From Hirsutella rhossiliensis (taxonomy: Eukaryota; Ascomycota; Sordariomycetes; Hypocreales; Ophiocordycipitaceae), in contig NW_025408669.1 of NCBI RefSeq assembly GCF_020360975.1, forward strand, positions 1,612,001 through 1,676,000: a stretch of DNA of 64,000 nucleotides, written 5' to 3'. The notes beneath the pieces are model-generated. The model saw only the letters and a list, made by a program, of their open reading frames with translations, was not told the origin of the DNA and searched no databases. The position numbers and the translations under genes are program-made. Within the stretch, counting starts at the first letter, position 1; every line of letters begins with the position of its first letter. Shown piece after piece: positions 34,834 through 44,907 of the stretch.

Positions 34834-36855
34834 TGACCACCGCAGCATACCCGGCGACCATGACGGAGCTGAGGGGCGAGCCCGCCCATTCGAGCATCTG
34901 GTCCAACTACGGCTCGACTCACCTTCCTAGCAGGCTCGGCAGCGCCATGGACTCGCCCTTTCACGCCTCGTCGGCCGCCCGCCCCCGGAGCGGACACGGG
35001 AGCCTCGATCATCACCAGGCCTACCCCTACCGCGCATACTCCCAGGACGAGCCCAGCCCCTACGACCGCCACCCGAGCTACTCGAGTCTCAAGCGCTCTT
35101 TTTCCCAGGCCGAGCCCCCTGCCTACCAGGAGATTGTCCAGGATCTTCGCGAGGACGGCTCGCGCCTCACCGTCAACCAGGACCACAAGCTGCTGGCCTT
35201 TCGCCGCGCCCAAGACAAGTCGACCGTCGTCGACCAGCACGGCCGCGTCCAGCAGCTCGAGCTCTCGGCCCAGCTCCACGGCATGTTCTTCCTCTCCGAG
35301 ATGCCCTCCAACGCCAGCGACGGCTCCGTCATCCAGCCCGAGTTGACGTGCTATCGCCGCAACCTCTTCCAGATCAGCGGCTCCCTCGTCATGCCCCGCG
35401 GACAGCTTTCCGTCGTAAACGACGCAAACGAGACGGTCCCCGTCTCCAACATGGAGGTGGCCATTTCCGCCATCGAGTCCGTCGACGGCAACTCGATCCG
35501 CCTCATCGTCATCCCCTGGAAGACGCCCCCGCCAAACTCTCCCGAGATCAACCAAGCGGCCGACCAGGAGCCCCCCACGCTACCCCTAATCCCCTTCCAG
35601 GACGACGGCGCAGACGCCGATGGCGAACTCGCCGTCTACCCCATCGGCTGGCGGCGCCTGCAGTTCAGAGTGTAAGTCGATTCGTCCGGAATCCGCCTTT
35701 TCCTTTCATCTCGGTGCGCTCGTCGCTCAACTATTTTCTCGCAGAGCCACGGCAAACAACGGCCGGAGAAAAGAGCTCCAGCAGCACTTTGTCCTGCATC
35801 TCAAGGTGCTGGGCACCCTAGCCGACGGCTCTAAGGTGGTCCTCTCCGAGTCCACGACGGCCCCCATCGTCGTGCGAGGCCGCAGCCCCCGCAACTTCCA
35901 AGCCCGCAAGGAGATTCCCCTGCTGGGATCCAGCGCCGGCTCCAGGGGCCAGGCCTTGGTAGAGACGGGCTTGGGCGTCGTCGCCAGTGCGCTGAGCTTG
36001 CGGCAAGACACCAAGCCAAGGAGCATGGACATGCAGGTCCCTCGCTCATCCTTTACCTTTAGCCCGCCAAAGCCCCAGGGCAACACGCTGAACTCCCTCC
36101 GATCAAAGTGAGTCGCCTTCTGCCCCTATTCTTACCCGTAAAGATGACTGATGGACGGTCGCAGCTCCTACCCATCGTGGAACTCGCAGGTTTCCGCGTC
36201 CAGCCCAGGCGCGTATCCGTCGACGTCCATGGCGGCCGACTCTTACCCCAAGCTGCCCTTGTCCGCCGCATCCGGCTACACCACTGAGCCGCAGGAGATG
36301 CCGCTCCACACATCCATAGCCCCTTCGATCCCGCTGCCGCTGCCGGCCAACGACCAGTCTCAACCGTCTCTACGCTCCCAATACTCCTACACTACCTCGG
36401 CCCCCCAGCTACCCGGCAGCAGCGTCGCCATTGGCAGCGCGGATAGCGCCTTTAGCATGCCTCGCTACGTCGACAGCAACCCCCGGCCGTCCAAGAGCCC
36501 GCGGCAGTCGGGCCATCAGTCCGTGCACAGCTCGGGCTCCATCACCAACACGGACTCGTCGTCGGACTACCGGTACGGGTCGTACCGGGGCGCCAACAGC
36601 GGCGGCAGCGATGCGTCGCAGCCGCAGACGTATCCTCCCCCGAGCTCCTGGACGACCACGTCTTCCGAGCAGACCTCCAGCCTGGCGTATGCGGCCCACG
36701 ACGGGCGGTCTTACTCCTTCTCGCACGAGCCTTACAAGAGCGGATCATTGGCGATACCGCCTCTCAAGCACGAGCCGGCGTCTTCCAGTGTCTACAGCGG
36801 AGGCTCGCGAGGCTCCTTTGACACCATGAACAACTATTCCTGGAGCGCAGCCTAA
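34830..36855 (+). CDS. vib-1: VIB-1/XprG, NDT80/PhoG-like (p53-like) transcription factor
   Basis: Three exons, 34830-35671, 35745-36107 and 36165-36855; introns of 73 and 57 bp; 631 aa. In Neurospora VIB-1 controls heterokaryon incompatibility genes, extracellular proteases and responses to carbon and nitrogen starvation; the Aspergillus orthologue is XprG. The Ndt80 DNA-binding domain spans roughly residues 95-320 and reads through LLAFRRAQDK, ELSAQLHGMFFLSEMP, CYRRNLFQISGSL, MEVAISAIESVDG, IPWKTPPPNSPE, YPIGWRRLQFRVATANNGRR and IVVRGRSPRNFQARKE; exon 1/2 and 2/3 joins rebuild RVATANN and RSNSYPSW. The C-terminal third is Ser/Tyr/Pro-rich, as in an activation region. Start: two adjacent ATGs at 34830 and 34833; ATG at 34860 is a possible alternative. 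A mini-uORF and a 13-kb gene-free tract precede it. Confidence 0.95.
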
Positions 36856-38573
36856 AGAGTAGTCCCCTCAGCCTCCGTCGCTTCAGCTCAGATCACCCCG
36901 TACTGGCTCGTGCATCCATGGCCATTTTACCCCTGGGCTTGGGGCAACATTCAAAAAGTTGGCACACTTTTCTTCGTTTTGGTTGATATTGTACAACAAT
37001 TCCTTCTTGTCTCTCTTGCCACGTATGGACATTCGACAGGGCGAGGTGTCAGAAAACATATTCTAATCTCGCCTGCTATATTTGACTTTGTTTCTACGGG
37101 GGAGGCGCTCATCACGGGGACGGTCGTGATGTTATTCGATTTCGTGTACCCGGCACCCAGAGGCCAACGGAGGCACGTCGTCTTGTCATCCGGTGTGGGA
37201 GCTTCCGGCAAGCCGCGTTCCGGGTCACGACAACTGGCAGGCAGGGGGCGGTTGGCTCGATGTGCAAGATGCAGGCGTGAGGGCGCCGTTGTGATTGGAG
37301 CTCATCAAGTGGGACGAGGCGCCAACGGACCAGGATGCAGCTGCGTGCATTTTGGGCTGCGAGACAGACAACCGCACGAAGCCGGGGGAAGCATGCTCTT
37401 ATGTGGCCCGTCTGATTTGGACAAGTTGCGAGAGGGCTTGCGCCGCGTGACGCGCGCCTCGACGAGTCACGGCGCGAGAAGCAGGGGAACCGACAAAAAG
37501 CATGTCCTTTGCTCTGGTCGTGCCATGGCCCCAATATTATTCTCTCGGACCTGCAGCGGCGGCGTGCTTGCTAAGAGAAGGAAAAGGCCTCGAGTCGATC
37601 CTCTTTCCCCGTTTTTCTAGTCTCGCCTCTTATCACGAGGTCATTGGGATACTTTGTCTTGTTTCGGCCGTTGCCCGTCGCACAGCAGATGACTGGATCC
37701 ATTTTCGACGGGGCCCCGCCAACGGGAAGACGTCGCAGCTGCCTGGCTCTACAGCTGGAAACATGCCGGCGCCGTCGGTGACGGGTGAAAGATGTGCTGA
37801 GGAGTGGGTTGCAGTGTGGGGATGGCGGCAATCGTTGAGCGTGCTGCGAATAACAAGAGGGCCATGAGTCGATGGCATCTGCCCAAGTTGGGGCGTTTTT
37901 TTTTTACACACATAGTACTACTTGGGAGATTTGGGAGGGAGAGGCTATCGTGTGAAGCATTTTGAACTCCAAGAGGAAGGTGGGCGAGCCGGTGTTTATG
38001 GAATGAATTCTTGTTGCCTCGACTGTTATATGCTCTTATTACTGGTAGCATGTTGTACTGTGTGGTGGCAGCGTCGGTAAATATTGAAATATTCACGGTG
38101 CAACGGATTTCAGGGCAATATATCCAGTATCGGATGTACAGTGAGACTCGTCCTGGCGCTATTTGTCGTGATGTTTGATTTTCCGGTTGAATCTGCTGCC
38201 AAGTGAGTCTCTTCATTGGCGTGCGTACAGTGTAGCGGCGGCTCCGAGTCCTCGTACCTCGGCGAATATGAATGCCGAGACCAGTACTTGACAGCACAGT
38301 GCCAGCTCCATACCGTAGAAGCTGCAGAACTTGCGACGGTGTTGCCGATAAGACAATGATAATGATGAAGATAAGATAAGATAAGATAAGAACCTCTCGC
38401 CCGAAATGGACCTCCGCTGATTGACCTAGAGTCTCTCATTCCGTCCGCATCTTGGCCACCCGTGAGCTCGTCCCAACCGTCGGGACAGCAGCTGCTCTCA
38501 CTCAATATAAGCGAGCGTAGCTAGAGCCCTCTTGCATTCCCATCCGCGCCAAGAAACTGGGAGCACGGACGCC
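36856..38573. other. vib-1 3' flank and promoter of the DUF2011 gene
   Basis: 1.7 kb without a supported gene. The first several hundred bases are AT-richer and probably the vib-1 3' untranslated region. The last 230 bp hold the GATAA array listed separately. Confidence 0.55.
38347..38390. promoter_or_regulatory. Tandem GATAA array (putative GATA-factor sites)
   Basis: GATAAG at 38347, then four head-to-tail GATAA units at 38370, 38375, 38380 and 38385, ending with G. HGATAR is the core of fungal GATA regulators (AreA/NIT2, SRE, WC family), which often need paired sites. The array lies about 185-225 bp before the ATG of the DUF2011 gene. It may instead be a simple 5-bp microsatellite; function is inferred. 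Confidence 0.55.
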
Positions 38574-39470
38574 ATGTTCGATTTGCCGGATGCCAAGAGG
38601 TTTGTCCTCATCCTTTGGACCCATGCTTGTCCCCTTGGCTGGGCTTGATGCTGACCTGTAAACAGAGTGAGACGCGAGGATATCAATGAGTCACTCGGGT
38701 CGGGCTGGCTCAACAGCAGTGACGACGAGGGCATCGATGGAGAGCTGCACGCGCAAATTGGAGAAGCGCTGGGCCTGAATTTGGGCATCTTGTCGCCACC
38801 AAGCCCTTCCCCCAAGGAGATTCGCGCCAAGAACGAGGCGTTCAACTCTCGACCATCGGGCGACGCTCAAGCTCGAGGCGAGACCGTTGCTGAAGAAAGC
38901 CAAGATGAGGATCTGGGTGAATTCGAGTTTCGGCTCTTTAGCACGGCGGGATCCAAGGCCAGGGTTGTGCTACAATCGGAGAACGAGGCGCAGGGCGAAG
39001 GCAGTATCGTGGCAAGACGGCCGTCGTCATACTACCTTGTCCCGAGACTCCCCACAGAGCTGAGGCGGCAGTATAAGTTTGCGGCGCTAAGCGGCGAGGA
39101 CGTGCTGGCGCGGTCCCAGCAGAGGTCATGGGGCCTCGAGCTGCCTTGGAAGGTGACACACATCACCGCCGCCGCCACCGCCTCCTCTCCGAATGCGAAA
39201 TCGACTTCCGCAACAGGCGCGGTGGCGGAGAGCAGCGAGTCGGCCGGGAGAAAGCGGCCGGGGAAGAAGACGCGGATCGCGCTGCGGAAGAGGGACCGGG
39301 CGAGGAAGCTGACGGAGGAGAAGCAGATGGATAAGGAGGAGCACCTCAAGGATAAGAAGAAGAGGCTGAATAGGGCGAAGAAGCTGAGGAGGAGGGCCAA
39401 GGATAAGGAGAAGAAGGCGTCGGCGGATGGGGGCGGCGCGGAGGGGAGTGAGTCGGACGACTCTGAATGA
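38574..39470 (+). CDS. DUF2011 family fungal protein
   Basis: Two exons, 38574-38599 and 38666-39470, with a 66-bp intron (GTTTGT...ACAG) that joins AG|A; 276 aa. The start MFDLPDAKRVRRED, rebuilt across the splice, is the signature opening of this fungal family of unknown function. A central part contains FEFRLFS and a VLARSQQRSWGLELPWKV block that marks the conserved domain. The C-terminal 90 residues are almost wholly Lys/Arg/Glu, predicted coiled coil with nucleolar-style basic character (KKTRIALRKRDRARK, KKKRLNRAKKLRRRAK), then an acidic Ser/Asp end. This suggests a nuclear or nucleolar RNA-associated role, which is inference. It is followed at 462 bp by ham-2 on the same strand. Confidence 0.85.
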
Positions 39471-39575
39471 AGAGGCCGTTGGCAGTCTACCAAGACTCTT
39501 GTGTCTTCTGCTAGCAACGGCACATGTCGCGGCCAATGAGCGGGCGGCTCCAGCACAATGTACCTACCACCCTGT

Positions 39576-39605
39576 CCTAGCGCCCTACCGCCTAGCGCCC
39601 TACCG
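39576..39605. repeat. 15-bp direct repeat, two perfect copies
   Basis: CCTAGCGCCCTACCG occurs twice without a gap. Confidence 0.95.
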
Positions 39606-39679
39606 CCTACGGGCCAGGTACCGCAGGATCGGTCCGCTTAAGGTACGAGGTAACTAATAGTTAGGTACTGTAGGTACAG

Positions 39680-39702
39680 TAGGTAGGTAGGTAGGTAGGT
39701 AG
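39680..39702. repeat. (TAGG)n microsatellite
   Basis: Nearly six TAGG units, preceded by diverged copies (GTAGGTAC). A similar TAGGTA-rich patch lies at about 32909-32938. Confidence 0.9.
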
Positions 39703-39932
39703 TGAGTTGGTCGGCAAAGACCCCTCCACCTCCCTCAGCCAACCTGCCGCCTTGACGCGCGTCAGCTCGAAGATCAACAACCGCCCGCAAACCAAATCGC
39801 AAGCCGCAAACCGACAACTAGACGGCATCAATGGAGTGAACCCGGCAGAGGAACCGACCTTCGGCTACGGCCCCCACCCCACCATGTGCCACCAGGGAAG
39901 GGCATCCCTCATAGCCTGACCGCACCACCACC

Positions 39933-42900
39933 ATGAACAGCCTGTGGCCCTCGACCAGGGCGGCGCCTCAAGAGACGGGCCCCGACGATGACGCCGCCCC
40001 GGCCGCCACGCCGACCGATGATGTAGCCGACACCGGACAAGTCGCAGATGTCGGGCCCGGACCCGGCGCCGATGAGCTCGAGAAGCCTCCCGTGCCGCCC
40101 CCTCCCCCACCGCCGCCGACGCGCCCCGGGCTCGCGCGCAATGCCCTCCAGCCGGGGCCTCCTCTTCCGCCGCCGCCGCCGCCGCCGCCACTGACGGGAC
40201 CTGCGCATGGCCGGGAAAGACAGCAGCAGCAGCAGCAGCAGCAGCAATATCAACAGCAACAGCAGCAGCAGCAGCAGCAGGGAGTCCCCGCGCCGACCGA
40301 CTCCCTGTCGCTCCTGCAGCTGCGCCGCATCGTCGCCGAGGTGAACCGCGCCGAGCCCGTAGCCTACGACTTTGTCTACTCGGACATGGGCCCGCACACG
40401 GACGAAATTGACGAGTGGTTCGCGTACCAGTTTTGGCAGTGGGTGCGGCTCAACGCGGCGCAAAAGGCCTTTGAGTGGCACCTGAATCACGAGTCGGCGG
40501 CAGGCGGCGGCGGCGGAGGCCACGCGTGGGAAGACGCCGACAACGACACGCGCGCCAGGTTTGTCCAGGCCGCCATTTCCGGCGTGCAGTCCAATGACGC
40601 GGCCCTGCGGTCGGCGTCGATTGGCAAGCTCGTCTACCTGGTGCTCGGCCGGTGGGGCGACACAGCCATGCCCAGCTTGACGGGAGCAGGCGCCGGTAGG
40701 TCGGTGGCTAGCGCGTCGCAGCTGCAGGCCATCAAGGCTGGTGTCGAGTGCCTCACTTCGCTCGAGGGCTTGCCTGTCATTTGGGAGGCGCTGCGCAACT
40801 GCTTTGAAGTGCATTGGTACGGCCTCGTCCAACTTTCCTCTGGTCTCTCCCTTGGACAAGAGACGACTGGAGCCTCAGCTGACGGATTTCAGGTCTGGCG
40901 ACATCCAGCAGCAGACAAGCCCTCAGGAGGCTCAGGACGAGCTAATGAATCTCATGACGATCATGTACATTACCATTCAGGAAACACTCAACGACCCGGA
41001 CGACATGTCTTCTTCGTACGGAAAACTACGTGAGTCTGCCATGCCCTCTGCAGCGCCCGTCTTTCGTTACCGTCACTGCTGATACTGGACCAGTGGAGCT
41101 GAACCCTTCACTTGTCGATGTCATGCTGACGGCGACATCCAAACTCCGCTGGGACGAACAAAACGCCATGCCCCATACTCAGGTGAGTCGTGCGGTTTGC
41201 ATTATGTCATGGCGGCTGTCGACTGACCTCCTGGCAGATCTTCCTGCTCTTTTGGAAATCCATCCTGCTTGTTTTTGGCGGTACCAAGGAGCTCGAGAAT
41301 CTGAAAAAGGCCACCAGCGAGGTGGCCGCCGACGGCAAGGACAAGGAGACTATTACGGCGTCACCCTTGGACTACCACGCGTTCCGTCAAGAGATCGCCT
41401 CCAAGTACCCGGCATACGTTCCTCCGCAGCCGCTCATCCCCCTCGAGGCGGACAACAACTCCCTCCTCCCTCCGCTGCCGAATCAGTCGTCCAGAAACAA
41501 TGCATCCAGCGGCATCATCCCCACGCCAGCCCATGCCCAAAGCGGCGGCGCCTCCATTCTTCACCAACCAGTCCACATCGCCACTCCTGCCCCGTCTCCG
41601 CCTCCCTCTCCCGGTGTTGGAGGGAAAGGCGGCAAGAAGCAAAACTACCAGACGAACCAAAACTTTCCCTTCATGTATCCGCCCCTCGACGCCACCAGTA
41701 ACAGCGCCGGCGGCAAAGGCATGGCCGGTATGCACGATGCGGCAGTCAGCAGAAAGTGGGAGGGCAGCGACATCCCGGCCTCGATCCTCGAGGCGGGCGA
41801 GCTCTTCTCGTCTCGCGTCCGGATGAGTCGCGCGACCCGGCAGCTGTGGGATGAGCGCGAGCGGTTTCTCAAGTACGAACGCGGCTGGGACCTGGAGAGC
41901 GACGACGACGAAATCGACCCTCTTGACCTGGACGAGTTGACGTTGGAAGAGAAGCAGGTCCTGCAGGAGCTCAAGGCCGAGGATAGGAAGAAGAACTCGC
42001 CGCCGCCGCCAGAGATGGAAGTAGATTTTGGCCCGAGACCCGACCGGCTGACTGACAGAGACAAGCAGAGACTGGTTGCAGTAGAGAGATTCTACGTGAG
42101 CAGTCTCTCCCTCCCCTCGGCTCCACATATTGGACCCCTACTGACGTGTGTTTCTCGGCAGAAAGAAGCTCTACCCCATCTGCAGTCGCTAGTGATTGTC
42201 CTGCTGCGGCCGATCCTGGTTAATGTGACGGCCATCGTGACCCAGCAGGCGGCGCAAATGTCCAATGGGATGGCTGGTAGGGGCGGCAACCCAGGCATGA
42301 ACGGCGGCGGCCCGGCGATGCATAGGGGACCGGACACAGGGGCCCACATGGGCCGCGGCGACGAGCCAGAGCTGTCCCCCGAGGAGGTCGATGCCGCGAG
42401 GACGCGCGAGATCACGGCCAAGGCCATGACGGGCATTCTTGTCCTGTTGCTGAAGTGGCTTAGAGTCTCTCGTGAGTTTTGTGGCCTGCAGTGAGCGTTT
42501 GTCGGCAGCTAACAGCGATGTACGCAGACGTTCTCAAGTTTGAGTATTTAACCCAGCTCCTCCTGGATTCTAACTACATCCCGCTCGTTCTCAAGCTCTT
42601 TGCGCACCAGGACATCCAGCAGGTGGTGGACAGTAAGATGGACCGCGTCGAGAATAGGTGAGAGGGCTTGTCCCCCGCGGCTGTGACAAGAGGTCTGACT
42701 CGGACAACAGCTTCTTTCAGTTCTGCAACCTGCGCTCCAAGTTTAAGGATAAGATGGAGAGCGACCTGGAGAACGAGGACGAGGAGGATGAGGGCGGACC
42801 AGGAGAGCGGCACGCGGGAGATGAGCTAGGCGCCGGCGACGACAGCGATGACAGCGCAGCGCCGGCCCCCATTAAAAGACGACGGTCACCCGAAGAGTCA

Positions 42901-43545
42901 GAGAGAGAGGGCGAGGAGGACGCCGACGGAGACGCGGGCAGTGACGGGCAGGCGTCGACGCGGCCCGAGGTGGACGAGCTCGGATACCCGGTCAATCCGC
43001 TGCCGGCGGAGCCCATCACGGACTTTTCGCGGCGCAACTTCTTCTCGCTCACCAACTACCTGCGGGTGATGCAAAAGATATGCAAGAACAAGGCGCACCG
43101 CAACCTGCTGCTGGTGCAGTACAAGTCGTCGACGATATTGCGTAAGTCGCTGCGGATCCCGCAGGAGGAGCTGCGGCTATACACGCTCAAGCTGTTCAAG
43201 AACCAGGTGCCGTACTGCGGGCGCAAGTGGCGGCAGAGCAACATGCGAGTCATCACGGCCGTGTACCTTCACTGCCGGCCGGAGCTGCGGGACGAGTGGC
43301 TGGCGGGCAGCGACGTGGACGCCGAGGTGGAGGGGGCGCTGCCGCTGGAGCAGGGCCTGCGGAGCCTGACGCACTGGCGCAACGTGCGGCGGTACCCGGA
43401 CAGGATCGCGGCCGACATCCGCACGGCGATGCGCGAGGAGCAGGATTTCTTTACGCGCGAGCTGGAGAAGCTGGATGTGAATTGGGCTGACATGGGGGCG
43501 GACGATGGTGTGGGCGAGCCGGAGCACGTCGAGGGGTGGGCGTGA
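39933..43545 (+). CDS. ham-2: HAM-2/Far11/STRIP1, STRIPAK complex subunit
   Basis: Seven exons: 39933-40816, 40893-41029, 41094-41182, 41238-42095, 42162-42471, 42528-42657 and 42711-43545; introns of 53-76 bp, all in frame; 1080 aa. The protein is the striatin-interacting core of STRIPAK, which binds PP2A-striatin and is needed for hyphal fusion and fruiting-body development (Neurospora ham-2, Sordaria pro22, yeast FAR11). The N1221-like domain begins near residue 120 (LQLRRIVAEVNRAEPVAYDF, DEWFAYQFWQW) and continues to FLLFWKSILLVFGG. The DUF3402-like C-terminal half includes LKFEYLTQLLLDSNYIPLVLKLF, FFSLTNYLRVMQKICKNKAHR, LLVQYKSSTILRKSL and RKWRQSNMRVITAVY. Before the conserved part are long Pro and Gln runs (about 50-117). 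Convergent with the MARVEL gene. Confidence 0.95.
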
Positions 43546-43847
43546 CGGTGGTATTTATGACAGCGCAGTATGAGCAGGCGAGTGAGGAAGATGTCATCAT
43601 TATCCAACGTTGCGGCGCCTGGCATCGCACCGTAATTTCATAAGATATGTTTAAAAAACAAATGTCTTGTACATCAAGAATTCGCAGCCGCCGTTGGCGA
43701 CGAGACGGTTCTCCGACACGCCTCGGCTACGCAAGGCGGCAGGGTATATCATCATGGACCTTGGGTCCGATAGTCACAGACTTGTACGGGTTTCCAATCC
43801 ATGCCACAAAGGACATATACAGAAAAGAGAAGAAAAGAGAGGGAAAG
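43546..43847. other. Convergent 3' region between ham-2 and the MARVEL gene
   Basis: 302 bp between converging stops, AT-richer than the genes, probably both 3' untranslated regions. Confidence 0.55.
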
Positions 43848-44816
43848 TTAGAGTTCAGCGCGGTCGTAGACACCGTCGTTGTATTGGTGGGCGGCGGGCG
43901 GCGGGTGCTGCGGTTGGGGCCCGGCGGCGGCGGCGGCGGCGGCGCCGTGGTGGGGCTGGTAGCCGTAGCCGGCCTCGGGCTTGTTTGCGTAGTCGTGGGC
44001 GGGGACGGCGGCTGCGGCGCCGACGGCGGTGGTCTCGGTGCCGTAGCTCTGGCGGTTGGCGCCGTTGAGCTGGGTCGGGTGGGTGTGCTCGGGGAGGGCG
44101 TTTGCGTCGTCGGCGGGCTGGGCCTTGGGCTTGCGGCGAAAGCGCGAGGCGAGGCCGGCAAAGGCGCCTTTGGTGCCGTAGCCCGAGGTGTAGTTGTTTG
44201 CGGGGCCGGGGCCGAAGCGTTTCTCCTTGCGGTGGTGGCGGACGAGGGCGACTTCGATGAAGGCAGCGAGTATGAAGAAGACGCTGCACCGGCAGGTTAG
44301 CAAGGATTGGGTTCCTTGTATGCGGAGGTGTGGGCTGGTGTAGTCTCACATGGCAACGATGGCAACGGCGAAGCAGGCCGTCTGCAGACGACAGGCGGTG
44401 CGGAAGCTGGGCAAGGGGGTGAAACCGTCGGAAGGCCCCTCGGCCGTGTCTCCCGACTGGCCACTGCCAAAGGGGGTGTCGAGATAGCCGCTGCACGAGC
44501 CGGCGCCGTGCTTGTTGGCGACGGCGACGTAGATGAAGGCGCCGACAAAGGCGATGTCGAGGAGGATGGCAATGGCCGAGGTGAAGAGGAAGCCGGCTAC
44601 GCAGCAGAGCAGGACGAGGCCGATGAGGGTGTAGAGGACGGCGGCGCCGGCGATGCCCTCGACGGCGCGGGCGCTGGTGGGGATGGACAGGGCGTGGTTG
44701 TGCAGGGCAGCGAGGAAGTACGAGTAGACGCCGAGGATGAGGGCGGCGCAGAGGAATTGGATGCCGCGGACGAGCCACTGGAGGCCTTTGAGGGCGAGGC
44801 CCGACTTGGCGCCCAT
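43848..44816 (-). CDS. MARVEL-domain four-helix membrane protein
   Basis: Two exons on -, 44816-44350 and 44283-43848, with a 66-bp intron; 300 aa. Four hydrophobic segments can be read: about 16-38 (IQFLCAALILGVYSYFLAAL), 53-72, 76-99 (FTSAIAILLDIAFVGAFIYVA) and 141-163 (ACFAVAIVAIVFFILAAFIE); the last is rebuilt across the splice. This M-shaped arrangement with a loop containing two Cys between helices 3 and 4 fits fungal MARVEL proteins of the plasma membrane or secretory membranes. The remaining 135 residues are cytosolic, basic first (RHHRKEKRFGPG) and then Ala/Pro/His/Tyr-rich low complexity. Start chosen at MGAKSGLALKG; an upstream ATG would add a repeat-encoded segment. Role unknown. 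Confidence 0.86.
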
Positions 44817-44841
44817 GGTGGTGTGTGTTTGTGTGTGTGCG

Positions 44842-44907
44842 TGAGGAGCCGAGGTGAGGAGCCGAGGTGAGGAGCCGAGGTGAGGAGCCGAGGCCAAGGA
44901 GCCGAGG
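44842..44907. repeat. 13-bp minisatellite in the MARVEL gene leader
   Basis: Four perfect copies of TGAGGAGCCGAGG (44842-44893), then a degenerate fifth. A (GT)n run precedes it and a GAG-rich stretch follows to about 44955. It begins 26 bp before the MARVEL ATG, so it is probably transcribed in the 5' leader. Confidence 0.92.

Larger units (their letters stand above)
39471..39932. other. Intergenic region before ham-2
   Basis: 462 bp. It contains two exact 15-bp copies of CCTAGCGCCCTACCG (39576-39605) and a (TAGG)n run of nearly six units (39680-39702). The last 200 bp likely hold the ham-2 promoter and leader. No coding exon seen. Confidence 0.55.

Noticed and set aside
39909..40859. 316-aa minus-strand frame
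   Set aside because: Antisense to ham-2 exon 1, made of Leu runs opposite the Gln/Ala codons.
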